Assembly (NCBI RefSeq): GCF_003991205.1
Contig: NZ_RXOZ01000004.1
Span: 1-64,000, forward strand
Direction of reading: 5' to 3'
Source of the DNA: Georgenia sp. SYP-B2076
GTDB taxonomy: Bacteria; Actinomycetota; Actinomycetes; Actinomycetales; Actinomycetaceae
DNA length: 64,000 nt
Below the pieces are notes generated by a model, which saw only the letters and a program-made list of their open reading frames with translations, was not told the origin of the DNA and made no database searches. Of this stretch, positions 8,927-16,714 are shown in pieces (position 1 is the stretch's first letter; each line of letters begins with the position of its first letter). Position numbers and translations under genes: made by a program.

Positions 8927-9790
8927 GTGCGTGTACTCGTCACCAACGACGACGGCATCGCCTCGCCGGGTCTGACCGTCCTCGCGCGCGCGGCGCTCGA
9001 CGCGGGCCACGAGGTCGTCGTCGTCGCCCCCCACCGCCAGTACTCGGGTGCCAGCGCGGCCCTGACCGCCCAGGAGGAGGACGGGCACCTCGTCCTCGTC
9101 GACGAGCGACCACCCGGCCTGCCCGACGGCGTGCGCGCCTTCGGGGTCAAGGCCGCCCCGGCGCTGATCACCTTCGTGGCCTCTTTCGGTGCCTTCGGCG
9201 AGAAGCCCGAGGTCGTCATGAGCGGCATCAACCTTGGTGCGAACACGGGCCGCGCCATCCTGCACTCCGGCACGGTCGGCGCTGCGCTCTCCGCCTCCGG
9301 CCACGGCATCCGCGCGATGGCGGTGTCGATCGCCTCGGCCGACCCGCAGCACTGGGACACCGCCGAGCAGGTCTCCGCCCTCGGCCTGGACTGGCTCGTC
9401 AAGCAGGACCAGGACGACCGGGTCCTCAACATCAACGTGCCCGACGTCGCCCCTGAACGGCTGCGCGGGCTCCGGTCAGCCGAGCTGGCGAGCTTCGGTG
9501 CCGTGCAAGCCCGGGTCAAGGAGCGGCGCAAGGGGTACGTGCAGCTGACCTACTCCGGTGTCGAGGCCGAGGACGAGCCCGGGACGGACCACTACCTTCT
9601 GGCGCGCGGGTGGGCCACGGCCACGATGCTGCGCGCCCCCGTCGACGACGACAGCGGCCTGACGCTGCCGACCTTCGACGGCCGCGCCGGCGGGCGTCCC
9701 GCCGAGGCACCCCTGGTGGAGGTCAGCTCCGGCACGGTCATGTCCACCGGCGCCGGGTCGTCGGACGGGCAGGCCGGCGCCGGGGAGTGA
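8927..9790 (+). CDS. surE: 5'/3'-nucleotidase SurE
   Basis: Metal-dependent nucleoside monophosphatase, 287 residues, linked to stress survival and overflow nucleotide hydrolysis. The N-terminal VTNDDGI carries the paired metal-binding aspartates at positions 8 and 9. A Ser-containing PHRQYSGASAA lies near residue 37 and the metal-binding Asn is in SGINLGANTG near 97. Core length is normal; the last ~30 residues are a Gly/Ser/Ala tail. The GTG start follows AAGGAGA, which overlaps the stop of the upstream kinase gene. It converges with the metallopeptidase gene. Confidence 0.93.
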   Translation: MRVLVTNDDGIASPGLTVLARAALDAGHEVVVVAPHRQYSGASAALTAQEEDGHLVLVDERPPGLPDGVRAFGVKAAPALITFVASFGAFGEKPEVVMSGINLGANTGRAILHSGTVGAALSASGHGIRAMAVSIASADPQHWDTAEQVSALGLDWLVKQDQDDRVLNINVPDVAPERLRGLRSAELASFGAVQARVKERRKGYVQLTYSGVEAEDEPGTDHYLLARGWATATMLRAPVDDDSGLTLPTFDGRAGGRPAEAPLVEVSSGTVMSTGAGSSDGQAGAGE

Positions 9791-9791
9791 C

Positions 9792-9854
9792 GGGCCGCGC
9801 CGTCAGACCCGCCGGGCCGCGCCGTCAGGCCCGGCCACGCCCTCAGGCCCAGCC
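9792..9854 (-). repeat. Three-copy repeat carrying the metallopeptidase stop codon
   Basis: The real stop (TGA, plus-strand 9843-9845) sits in a copy of GGCCTGA that recurs with TGA at 9825-9827 and 9803-9805, spacings of 18 and 22 bases. The unit GGGCCGCGCCGTCAG at 9792 and 9814 is identical over 15 bases. It lies between the convergent surE and metallopeptidase genes. Confidence 0.65.
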
Positions 9855-10223
9855 GAGCTCGTGCAGGCGCCGGTCGTCGATGCCGAAGTGGTGGGCGACC
9901 TCATGGACGACGGTGATCGCGACCTCGTCGACGACCTCCTCCGTCGTCTCGCACAGGCGCAGGGTGGGGCCCCGGAAGATCGTGATGCGGTCCGGCAGCG
10001 AGCCGGCCGCCCACCACGAGTCCCGCTCCGTCAGCGGCGTGCCCTCGTAGATCCCCAGGAGGTCCTCGTCCTCCTCGCCCTGCATCTGCTCCGCCGTCGG
10101 CTCGTCCTCGACGAGGACGACGACGTTGTCCATGCGGTCGGTCAGCTCGACGGGGATGAGGTCCAGGGCATCGGAGACTGCCTCTTCGAAGGCCTCGCGC
10201 GACATGTCCACCACGGGGTCCAT
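9843..10223 (-). CDS. Small zincin-like metallopeptidase family protein
   Basis: Protein of 126 residues with a C-terminal HEVAHHFGIDD, an HExxH zinc-binding motif followed by the third ligand region expected of the minimal zincin fold (the former DUF1025 family). An acidic stretch, GEEDEDLLGIYEG, precedes it. Members are compact cytoplasmic proteins whose protease activity has rarely been shown. The ATG at 10223 is chosen because GGAGGGCAGG lies directly upstream; an in-frame ATG at 10205 and a longer open frame to 10343 are less likely. Its 3' end carries stop-containing repeats. Confidence 0.85.
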   Translation of the reverse strand: MDPVVDMSREAFEEAVSDALDLIPVELTDRMDNVVVLVEDEPTAEQMQGEEDEDLLGIYEGTPLTERDSWWAAGSLPDRITIFRGPTLRLCETTEEVVDEVAITVVHEVAHHFGIDDRRLHELGWA

Positions 10224-10289
10224 CCTGCCCTCCTGCGCCCCGGACGCCAGACCCGACGCGAGCGTGACGGGAAGCACACCGTCCTGGTT

Positions 10290-10319
10290 TTGCTCTTGAG
10301 GACATCCTTCCCATATGCT
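10290..10319 (+). promoter_or_regulatory. Candidate promoter of the tRNA-Glu/Asp/Phe cluster
   Basis: TTGCTC at 10290-10295 and TATGCT at 10314-10319 are 18 bases apart in a short AT-richer stretch, 52 bases before tRNA-Glu. No other good promoter is seen between the three tRNAs, so they may be transcribed together. Confidence 0.45.
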
Positions 10320-10371
10320 TTCGGAGGTCTTGGGGCGCTGCAAGCGTCACGGGCGTCCACGGCAGTAACGG

Positions 10372-10444
10372 GCCCCCATCGTCTAGCGGCCTAGGACCCC
10401 GCCCTTTCACGGCGGTAGCACGGGTTCGAATCCCGTTGGGGGTA
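10372..10444 (+). tRNA. tRNA-Glu (anticodon TTC)
   Basis: A complete cloverleaf is visible: acceptor strands GCCCCCA and TGGGGGT with a terminal G-U pair, discriminator A, an anticodon stem CGCC/GGCG around CTTTCAC and T-arm ACGGG-TTCGAAT-CCCGT. CCA is not encoded. It is the first of three tRNA genes. Confidence 0.97.
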
Positions 10445-10502
10445 CGCACCACAGGTAGTATGAGAACAGAACAAGCAGTACCAGGCTCCACGCCTCACAC
10501 GA

Positions 10503-10576
10503 GGCCCCGTAGCGCAGTTGGTTAGCGCGCCGCCCTGTCACGGCGGAGGTCGCGGGTTCAAGTCCCGTCGGGGTCG
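10503..10576 (+). tRNA. tRNA-Asp (anticodon GTC)
   Basis: Acceptor GGCCCCG pairs with CGGGGTC, with discriminator G as expected for Asp. The anticodon loop is CTGTCAC in a CCGC/GCGG stem and the T-arm is CGGG-TTCAAGT-CCCG. CCA is not encoded. A strong hairpin follows six bases downstream. Confidence 0.97.
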
Positions 10577-10581
10577 CCGGT

Positions 10582-10613
10582 ACGGACGCCCAGTCCTAGG
10601 ACTGGGCGTTCGT
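10582..10613 (+). terminator. Hairpin between tRNA-Asp and tRNA-Phe
   Basis: ACGGACGCCCAGTCC at 10582-10596 pairs with GGACTGGGCGTTCGT at 10599-10613, 15 pairs including one G-U, around a two-base TA. No T-run follows, so it may be a tRNA processing structure or weak terminator rather than a full stop. Confidence 0.6.
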
Positions 10614-10618
10614 GTCTT

Positions 10619-10694
10619 GGCTCTGTAGCTCAGTTGGTAGAGCGTTCGACTGAAAATCGAAAGGTCACCGGATCGACGCCGGTCGGAGCCACCA
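10619..10694 (+). tRNA. tRNA-Phe (anticodon GAA), CCA encoded
   Basis: Acceptor GGCTCTG pairs with CGGAGCC, discriminator A, and CCA is encoded at 10692-10694. The anticodon loop CTGAAAA is closed by TTCGA/TCGAA. The T-loop reads ATCGACG instead of the usual TTCRANY, with A at the position that is normally T54, an atypical but readable arm. Confidence 0.96.
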
Positions 10695-10699
10695 CCCAG

Positions 10700-10728
10700 A
10701 GGCCCCGCACTCACCGAGTGCGGGGCCT
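10700..10728 (+). terminator. Terminator hairpin after the tRNA cluster
   Basis: AGGCCCCGCACTC at 10700-10712 pairs perfectly with GAGTGCGGGGCCT at 10716-10728 around a three-base loop. It lies six bases after tRNA-Phe. A pyrimidine tract CTCTC follows rather than a pure T-run. Confidence 0.7.
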
Positions 10729-10875
10729 CTCTCATGCCCGGCACCGGCCCGCGTCCGCCTCTCGTGCGCCCGGCACGCGCCGCGTCCGCACCTTCCCGCG
10801 CGGGCGTCGGGCGCCCCGGCGCGGCGGCGACGCCGATACTGGGCCCGTTCGGCCGCCGTGAGCGAGAATCTCTCC

Positions 10876-11955
10876 ATGGGCAGGCACACCAACGCCATAC
10901 CTGAGGACGACTCCCCCGCCGGGAGGCACGAGCCGGGTGCCGGCACCCCGACGCACGCCGGCACGCCGACGCACAACAGGGCCGCGGCGCACGCCGGCGC
11001 GCCCGCGCAACTGCGTCCCGCCCCGGCGCACCTCCCGGACCCGCCGGGGGACGGCGCCATCGCCTCGGCGCGCGGCCTGACCAAGGTCTACGGGGCCGGC
11101 AACACCCAGGTGCGCGCGCTCGACGCGGTGGACGTCGACCTCGGCCGCGGGGAGCTCACCGCCATCATGGGCCCGTCCGGGTCGGGCAAGTCCACGCTCA
11201 TGCACTGCATGGCCGGGCTCGACTCCCCCACCTCCGGCTCCGTCGTCGTCGACGGCGTGGAGATCTCCCGGATGAGCCAGCGCCAGCTCACCAAGCTGCG
11301 GCGCACCCGCATCGGCTTCGTGTTCCAGGCCTACAACCTCGTCCCCACGCTCACCGCGGCCGAGAACATCACCCTCCCCCTGGACATCGCGCGCCGGCCC
11401 GTGGACCAAGCCCGCTTCGACGCCGTCGTGCGCGCCGTGGGCCTGGAGGACCGCCTCCACCACCGCCCGAGCGAGCTCTCCGGCGGGCAGCAGCAGCGCG
11501 TGGCGTGCGCCCGTGCCCTGATCGCCGAGCCGTCGGTGGTCTTCGCCGACGAGCCCACCGGCAACCTCGACTCCCGCGCCGCGGCGGAGGTGCTCGGCTT
11601 CCTGCGCCGCAGCGTGGACGACCTCGGCCACTCGGTGGTCATGGTCACCCACGAGGCCTCCGCCGCCGCATACGCCCACCGCGTGCTGTTCCTCGCCGAC
11701 GGCCGCCTCGAGGCCGAGCTGCTGCGCCCCGACGCCGCCACGATCCTGGACGCCCTCGGCGCGCTCGGCGCGGCCCGGGAGCGCCGCCTGGCCGGTGACG
11801 CGCCGGCAGGCACGACGGCGGAGCCGGCCGCGGTTTTGGGCGCAGTGCCGGCCGCGGTTCCGGGCGCGTCACCCGCCGAGGTTCCGGGCGCCGGGGCCGG
11901 ACCGGGAGCGGTGCCGGCGAACGCGGGCCACGACCCGAGCGGGCACCGGGCCTGA
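10876..11955 (+). CDS. ABC transporter ATP-binding protein, MacB/LolD type
   Basis: Nucleotide-binding subunit of an FtsX-type ABC exporter, 359 residues from this start. Walker A is GPSGSGKST near residue 103, the Q-loop VFQAYNL near 150, the ABC signature LSGGQQQR near 200, Walker B VVFADEPTG near 220 and the switch His in VTHEAS. The ~55-residue N-terminal and ~70-residue C-terminal extensions are Ala/Pro/Gly-rich repeats. ATG at 10876 has a GAGCGAGA site; GTG at 10858 is an alternative. GATACT at 10835-10840 may be the -10 box. Its TGA overlaps the ATG of the permease gene, so the two work together. Confidence 0.92.
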   Translation: MGRHTNAIPEDDSPAGRHEPGAGTPTHAGTPTHNRAAAHAGAPAQLRPAPAHLPDPPGDGAIASARGLTKVYGAGNTQVRALDAVDVDLGRGELTAIMGPSGSGKSTLMHCMAGLDSPTSGSVVVDGVEISRMSQRQLTKLRRTRIGFVFQAYNLVPTLTAAENITLPLDIARRPVDQARFDAVVRAVGLEDRLHHRPSELSGGQQQRVACARALIAEPSVVFADEPTGNLDSRAAAEVLGFLRRSVDDLGHSVVMVTHEASAAAYAHRVLFLADGRLEAELLRPDAATILDALGALGAARERRLAGDAPAGTTAEPAAVLGAVPAAVPGASPAEVPGAGAGPGAVPANAGHDPSGHRA

Positions 11956-14519
11956 TGTTCCGGGTCGCCCTGCGCGAGGTCCGCGCCCACCTCGGCCGCT
12001 TCCTGCTCAGCGTGCTCGCCGTGACGCTCGGGATCGCCTTCGTCACCGGGACGTTCTCGCTGCGCGCGATGCTGGCGGACACCTTCAGCTCGATCATCGC
12101 CTCGACGACCCAGGGCGACCTCTACCTCCGGGGGGTGCCGGACGCCCGCGGCGACGCCGGCCCCGAGGGCCAGCCGCAGCAGTTCGGGCAGCCGCGCACG
12201 CCCGTCCCGATCCAGCTGGCGCACGAGGTCGCCGGCGTGAAGGGGGTGGACCAGGCCGTCCCGGACATCCTCGGCGCGGTGGTCCTCATCGGCGCCGACG
12301 GGCAGGCGGTGGTCAACGGCCAGGCCCCCTCGCTGGGCAGCGTGCTCCGCGAGCACGACCCGTCCGGCACCCTCGTGGCCGGCCGCGCGCCGCGCAACGC
12401 CGGCGAGATCGCGCTGGAGACGACGGCGCTGAAGACCTCCGGCCTGCGCATCGGGGACACCACCCGGGTCGTCGTGGGCGCCGGGCGCCTCACGGACGTG
12501 CGGGTGGTCGGCGAGGCCACCTACGGCAACCCCATGGTCGGCACCACGCTCGTCCTACTCGATCCCGCCACCGGGGAGGCCGCCTTCGCCCCCCAGGGGC
12601 TCGTCCCCTCCGTCGCCATCTTCGCCGACCCCGGCACCGACCTGGGGGCTTTGAAGGACCGCGTCGCCGCGGCCGTCGCCGGTCAGCAGGGCGTCGAGGT
12701 CGTCACCGGGGAGCAGGTGCGCGAGGAGGCCAACCAGGCCATCAACCAGCTGCTCGGGTTCCTCGGGACCTTCCTGCTGGTGTTCGCGCTGATCTCCCTG
12801 TTCGTCGGTGCCTTCATCATCGCCAACACGTTCGCGATGGCCGTGCGGCAGCGCCAGCGCGAGTTCGCGCTGCTGCGCGCCGTCGGGGCCTCCCCGCGGC
12901 AGGTGCTGACCACGGTGCTCGGCCAGGCCGTCGTCGTCGGCGTGGTCGGCTCCGCCGCGGGCATCGCCGCCGGCATCGGGCTCATCGCCCTGCTGCGCGA
13001 GTGGCTGGCCTCCATGGGCATGGACCTCGCCGGCGACGTCGTGATCACGTCCCGCCAGGGCCTCGGCGTCCTGGCGCTCGGCACCGCCCTATCGGTGCTC
13101 GCCGCCCTGGTTCCCGCCCGGCGGGCCGCCACCACGCCGCCGGTGGAGGCCATGCGCGACGACGTCGTCCTGGTCGAGCGCACCCTCCGCGTCCGCGCCG
13201 TGGTGGGCGCGGCGGTCCTCGCCGGCGGTGTGGCGGCGACGATCCTGTCGGTCCGGGACGGCACCACGCACGCAGGGAGCTGGCTCGGTGCCGGCGCGGG
13301 CGGCGTGCTGCTGGGCACGCTCGCCGTCTCCCCCGTCATCGCCGCGGTGACCCTGGGCGTCCTGGCGGTCCCGTTCGTCTCGCTCGCGCGGCCCATGGGG
13401 CGCCTCGCCCGCGGCAACGTCACCCGCAACCCGCGGCGCACCGCGAGCACGGCCGGCGCCCTCATGATCGGCATGGCCCTTGTGGGCGCGTGCGCCGTGC
13501 TCGCGGAGTCCGCGCAGGCCTCCACCAGCGCGATCGTGGCGTCCGAGTCGCGGGCCGACTTCTGGGTGCAGTCGGCGACCCGGACCGTGCCCGGGCAGGT
13601 GGCCACGGACATCGCCGCGCTCGACGTCGTCGGGCGGGCGGACACGGTGACCATCGGCCGGGCCGGCATCACCGGACCGGGCGGCACGGCCGGGACCTAC
13701 CGGGTCGCCGGTCTGCCCGCCGGCGCCCTCGGCCGCACCATCGCCGTGAAGGTCGACGAAGGCTCGCTCGGCGGCCTCGGCGCCGGCGAGGTGGCGGTGG
13801 CGCGGACCGCCGCCGTCGAGCACGGCTGGAGGGTCGGTGACGCCCTGACCGTGACCACGGCCCAGGGCCCGCGCGAGGCCCGGGTGGCCGCCGTCATCGA
13901 CTCCCAGCTGCTGGCCGCCCCGGTCGTCATGGACTCCGGCCTCTTCGCCGCGGCCGTCCCGGCGAACGAAAGCGCCGTCCTCGCCGTGCTGGTCAACGGC
14001 GCCCCGGGCGTGGACCAGAAGACGCTCCGCGGCGCGCTGGACGCCGTCGTCGCCCCCTACGTGGTGCTCACGGTCCAGGACGCGGCGGAGCTGACGAGCT
14101 CGCTGGCCGAGCAGGTGGACCGGGCGATGGTCATCCTCTACGCCCTGCTCGGGCTCAGCGTGGTCATCGCGGTGCTCGGCATCGTCAACACGCTGGCGCT
14201 CTCGGTCATCGAGCGCACCCGCGAGATCGGGCTGATGCGGGCGGTCGGGCTCGGGCGGCTGCAGCTGGCGGCGACGGTCGTCATCGAGTCGGTGCTGACC
14301 GCCGTCTTCGGCACCCTGCTGGGCGTGGCCGTGGGCGTCTCCCTCGCCTCGGCGCTGCCGACCGTCTTCGCCGACCAGGGGCTCACCGAGCTCGCCATCC
14401 CGTGGGACCTGCTCGGCGTGATGGTGCTCCTCTCCGGCGTCGTCGGCGTCGTCGCGGCCCTCCTGCCGGCCTGGCGGGCGACCAGCCTGCCCGTCCTCGA
14501 CGCCGTGGCCCAGGAGTAG
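11955..14519 (+). CDS. ABC transporter permease with two FtsX domains
   Basis: Membrane partner of the preceding ATPase, 854 residues. A transmembrane helix near residues 15-37 is followed by an extracellular MacB-type periplasmic domain. A first FtsX domain of three helices lies around 265-400 with the typical FALLRAVGASPRQV coupling motif. Further membrane segments, a second extracellular domain and a second FtsX domain around 725-850 (EIGLMRAVGLGRLQL) follow. This is the actinobacterial one-permease form equal to two fused FtsX units. Such exporters handle lipoproteins, lipids, peptides or antibiotics; the substrate is not identifiable. The start overlaps the ATPase stop (TGATG). Confidence 0.92.
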   Translation: MFRVALREVRAHLGRFLLSVLAVTLGIAFVTGTFSLRAMLADTFSSIIASTTQGDLYLRGVPDARGDAGPEGQPQQFGQPRTPVPIQLAHEVAGVKGVDQAVPDILGAVVLIGADGQAVVNGQAPSLGSVLREHDPSGTLVAGRAPRNAGEIALETTALKTSGLRIGDTTRVVVGAGRLTDVRVVGEATYGNPMVGTTLVLLDPATGEAAFAPQGLVPSVAIFADPGTDLGALKDRVAAAVAGQQGVEVVTGEQVREEANQAINQLLGFLGTFLLVFALISLFVGAFIIANTFAMAVRQRQREFALLRAVGASPRQVLTTVLGQAVVVGVVGSAAGIAAGIGLIALLREWLASMGMDLAGDVVITSRQGLGVLALGTALSVLAALVPARRAATTPPVEAMRDDVVLVERTLRVRAVVGAAVLAGGVAATILSVRDGTTHAGSWLGAGAGGVLLGTLAVSPVIAAVTLGVLAVPFVSLARPMGRLARGNVTRNPRRTASTAGALMIGMALVGACAVLAESAQASTSAIVASESRADFWVQSATRTVPGQVATDIAALDVVGRADTVTIGRAGITGPGGTAGTYRVAGLPAGALGRTIAVKVDEGSLGGLGAGEVAVARTAAVEHGWRVGDALTVTTAQGPREARVAAVIDSQLLAAPVVMDSGLFAAAVPANESAVLAVLVNGAPGVDQKTLRGALDAVVAPYVVLTVQDAAELTSSLAEQVDRAMVILYALLGLSVVIAVLGIVNTLALSVIERTREIGLMRAVGLGRLQLAATVVIESVLTAVFGTLLGVAVGVSLASALPTVFADQGLTELAIPWDLLGVMVLLSGVVGVVAALLPAWRATSLPVLDAVAQE

Positions 14520-14548
14520 GACGGCGGCGCCCCGGGTGCCGCCGTCCT
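14518..14548 (+). terminator. Terminator hairpin after the ABC exporter
   Basis: AGGACGGCGGC at 14518-14528 pairs with GCCGCCGTCCT at 14538-14548, 11 perfect pairs around a nine-base loop. The stem begins within the permease stop codon. No T-run follows, as is common in GC-rich actinobacteria. Confidence 0.65.
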
Positions 14549-14750
14549 GCCGCCGCCCTGCCGGTGCGCAGGCGACCGGTCGACGCCGGACGTGGGCGTG
14601 GCTGGTCCCCACGCAGGTCACAAACGTGGAAACCTAGGGCGGGTGGGCGTGCATGCCCGGCTACGGACCGCAATCATGGGGTGTCCGGGCCGACGCGCCC
14701 GCGGCAGCAACCAGGGCGCCGGCGACGGCGCCAGCGAGGAGAAGATCGCG

Positions 14751-15194
14751 GTGAGCACATCCGCAGAGCGGACCACCCCAGTGGTCGAGGCCGAACGTGT
14801 TGAGGGACCAGGCAAGGGGCGCAGCGTCGGTGAGCTCGTCGCCTCGGTGTCCGAGCAGTTCTCGCGGCTCGTGCGCGACGAGCTCCAGCTCGCCCAGCTG
14901 CAGCTGGCCGAGAAGGGCAAGCGGCTCGGCACGGGTGCCGGGTTCCTCGGGGTCGCGGGAGTGGTCGCGCTGTACGCGGTGGGCGTGCTCCTGGCCGCCG
15001 CGGTGCTCGGGCTGGCCACCGTGCTCCCGGCGTGGCTCTCGGCGCTGATCGTGGGTGTCGTGCTGCTGATCGTCGCCGCCATCGCGGGTCTGCTGGGCAA
15101 GAAGAAGATCGACGCCTCCAAGGCGTTCGCCGCGAATCCCCAGGAGGGGCTGAAGGAGGACGTCGACGCCGTCAAGAGAGGGATCAAGCGGTGA
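14751..15194 (+). CDS. Phage holin family (actinobacterial Holin-X type) membrane protein
   Basis: Small membrane protein of 147 residues. A soluble N-terminal region with a helical segment (SVGELVASVSEQFSRLVRDE) leads to two transmembrane helices, about residues 62-90 and 95-118, then a basic/acidic C-terminus. This matches the Holin-X/DUF1469 family of actinobacterial cell-envelope proteins, which despite the name is not evidence of a phage. The GTG at 14751 is preceded by GAGGAGAAG; a longer open frame to 14592 lacks a site. Its stop overlaps the GTG of the DUF3618 gene, the usual partner of this family, so both probably act on the envelope. Confidence 0.85.
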   Translation: MSTSAERTTPVVEAERVEGPGKGRSVGELVASVSEQFSRLVRDELQLAQLQLAEKGKRLGTGAGFLGVAGVVALYAVGVLLAAAVLGLATVLPAWLSALIVGVVLLIVAAIAGLLGKKKIDASKAFAANPQEGLKEDVDAVKRGIKR

Positions 15195-15520
15195 GCCACG
15201 CGACAGAGCAGCCCAGGAAGCGCACGCCGGAGGAGATCGAGGCGGACCTCGCCCGCACGCGGCTCGAGCTGACGAGCACCGTCAACGAGCTCAGCGACAA
15301 GCTCGACCCCCGGCGTCAGGTCGACGCGGCCAAGGACAGCGCCAAGGCCGCCGCGGCCGCGGCGGGCGGCCGGGCCAAGGCCGCCGCGGCCGCGGCGGGC
15401 GGCCAGGCCAAGGCGTTCGCCGACGACCTCGGGAGCGGGGACCGCAAGGCCCTCACGGTGCTCGGCGCCGTCCTCGCGGCCGGCGCCACCCTCATCGCGG
15501 TGGCCCGCCGCTCCCGCTGA
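15191..15520 (+). CDS. DUF3618 domain-containing membrane protein
   Basis: Protein of 109 residues. The DUF3618 signature lies at the N-terminus: RTPEEIEADLARTR, then ELSDKLDPRR. A central Ala/Gly/Lys linker with two copies of an 11-residue repeat (AKAAAAAAGGR/Q) leads to one transmembrane helix near residues 88-104 and a short basic end. The family has no defined function; it is regularly encoded next to Holin-X-like proteins, as here, with a GTGA overlap that couples their translation. It is likely an envelope-associated factor. Confidence 0.88.
   Translation: MSHATEQPRKRTPEEIEADLARTRLELTSTVNELSDKLDPRRQVDAAKDSAKAAAAAAGGRAKAAAAAAGGQAKAFADDLGSGDRKALTVLGAVLAAGATLIAVARRSR
15341..15406 (+). repeat. 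33 bp tandem duplication inside the DUF3618 gene
   Basis: Positions 15341-15373 and 15374-15406 are identical at 32 of 33 bases and encode the 11-residue linker repeat. The near identity suggests a recent in-frame duplication. Confidence 0.85.
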
Positions 15521-15669
15521 CCTCGGCGCGGCCCGGGTGCGGGCCGCGGCCACGGGACGCCGGCGGCAGGGCAGGCGGACCGGGCCGCCGCGGGTACGCC
15601 CGCGCCGGCCACGGGACGCCGTCGACCTCGTTCGGGCCCGGTCCGCCGTCGACCGCCTTCAGGTGCGGT

Positions 15670-15903
15670 CTACCGCGACGGTGCGGCGGCGTCGGGCTGC
15701 CCCTCGTCGGGCGTCATGCCGCTGGCCACGAGGAGGTCCTCGACCTCGCTGCGGCGGAACCGCCGATGACCGCCCAGGGTGCGGATCGAGGAGATCTTCC
15801 CCGCGTTTGCCCACCTGGTCACCGTCTTGGGATCCACCCGGAACCTCGCTGCCACCTCCGACGGCGTGAGCAGCTGCTCCGCCGTGCCATTGATCGTCGC
15901 CAT
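15670..15903 (-). CDS. bldC: BldC-type MerR-like DNA-binding protein
   Basis: Small helix-turn-helix regulator of 77 residues. LLTPSEVAARFRVDPKTVTRWANAG is split over the recognition helix, and the wing SIRTLGGHRRFRRSEVE is nearly the same as in Streptomyces BldC. BldC binds direct repeats cooperatively and controls development in sporulating species; in non-sporulating Micrococcales the role is less clear. The start ATG at 15903 is preceded by CGGGAGGG; the open frame continues upstream without a better start. It is divergent from the DUF3073 gene. The symbol is given by homology. Confidence 0.88.
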   Translation of the reverse strand: MATINGTAEQLLTPSEVAARFRVDPKTVTRWANAGKISSIRTLGGHRRFRRSEVEDLLVASGMTPDEGQPDAAAPSR

Positions 15904-16212
15904 GGCTACCCTCCCGGGAAACTCAACTCTCGCGCGCCGGGTGCGCGTGGGGCTGGAGCCAGCCAATCACGCCCCCCGCACGCCCGATCGGGCCCATGGT
16001 CCCGACAATCAGGACGTATACGCCCGTATGACCGCCAAGCGCGCAACCCCGACAGCGCCCGGATGAGACAGTGTCCACAGCGTGGCGGCCCCCGTGGAAT
16101 GGCTGCGGGGCACGTAGACCATGTACCGTGGCCACACGACACAGATGACCATAAACACGGGGCCGCACCGCACGGTGCCTGCCCCGGTTCTACGTTGGAG
16201 GGGGTCGACGCC
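15904..16212. other. Divergent intergenic region between bldC and the DUF3073 gene
   Basis: No gene is seen in these 309 bases. The stretch is less GC-rich than its surroundings and holds an 8-base palindrome CGTATACG at 16015-16022 and GTGGCCAC at 16128-16135. It should contain both promoters, but I cannot place convincing -35/-10 pairs. Confidence 0.5.
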
Positions 16213-16416
16213 ATGGGGCGCGGCCGTCAAAAGGCCAAGCAGACGAAGGTCGCTCGCAAGCTGAAGTACTTCAGCCCCGAGACCGACTACCGAGCTCTCG
16301 AGAAAGAGCTCACGTCGCGTACTGACGACGTAGACGGCGACGCCTACGGCCGGATCCCTCCTGCCACGGAGGACTGGGACGAACCTGGGAAGGACTGGGA
16401 CATCCGTTCCAGCTGA
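16213..16416 (+). CDS. DUF3073 domain-containing protein
   Basis: Protein of 67 residues beginning MGRGRQKAKQTKVARKLKY, followed by SPETDYRALEKEL and an acidic C-terminus with WDEPGKDWD. This basic-then-acidic layout is the conserved actinobacterial DUF3073 family, which is almost always single copy and has no assigned function. The basic N-terminus could bind nucleic acid, which is only inference. GGAGGGGG upstream of the ATG supports the start. A strong terminator hairpin follows, so the gene is probably a single transcription unit. Confidence 0.93.
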   Translation: MGRGRQKAKQTKVARKLKYFSPETDYRALEKELTSRTDDVDGDAYGRIPPATEDWDEPGKDWDIRSS

Positions 16417-16485
16417 TGTGCCGCCACCGTCGCCTCCGGGCGCGGTGACAGCCTCCCGCACGTCGTCCGGTCAGTTCCGCGACTC

Positions 16486-16520
16486 ATCGCCGTGCCCACC
16501 CCAGTGGTGGGCACGGCGAT
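16486..16520 (+). terminator. Terminator after the DUF3073 gene
   Basis: ATCGCCGTGCCCACC at 16486-16500 pairs perfectly with GGTGGGCACGGCGAT at 16506-16520, a 15-base-pair stem with a five-base loop, followed by CTTCC. It could serve purM transcription from the other side as well. Confidence 0.8.
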
Positions 16521-16651
16521 CTTCCGTGCGCCGACGTGGCCCGCCCGGGGCGCGGCGCTCCCCGCCGAGCCACGGCGCACCATGCCCGGTCTGGGGCGAC
16601 CCATCGGGGTCACGGCGCACCCCGCCCGGCCGAACCCGGCACACGGCGCCG

Positions 16652-16714
16652 GCTCAGCTCGTGCGGTAGCGGCCGGCAGCGCCGCGACGGCTCAGCTGGT
16701 GCGGTAATGGCCAC
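16652..16714 (-). repeat. Duplicated purM 3' end including the stop codon
   Basis: Minus-strand TACCGCAC(C/G)AGCTGAGCCG, which encodes YRTS-stop at the purM end (TGA at 16692-16694), is repeated 38 bases further on with TGA at 16654-16656. Twenty or so bases match with one difference. Confidence 0.65.

Noticed and set aside
14751-15520. Prophage remnant, because of the holin name
   Set aside because: The pair Holin-X-like plus DUF3618 is a common chromosomal envelope pair; no other phage gene is near.
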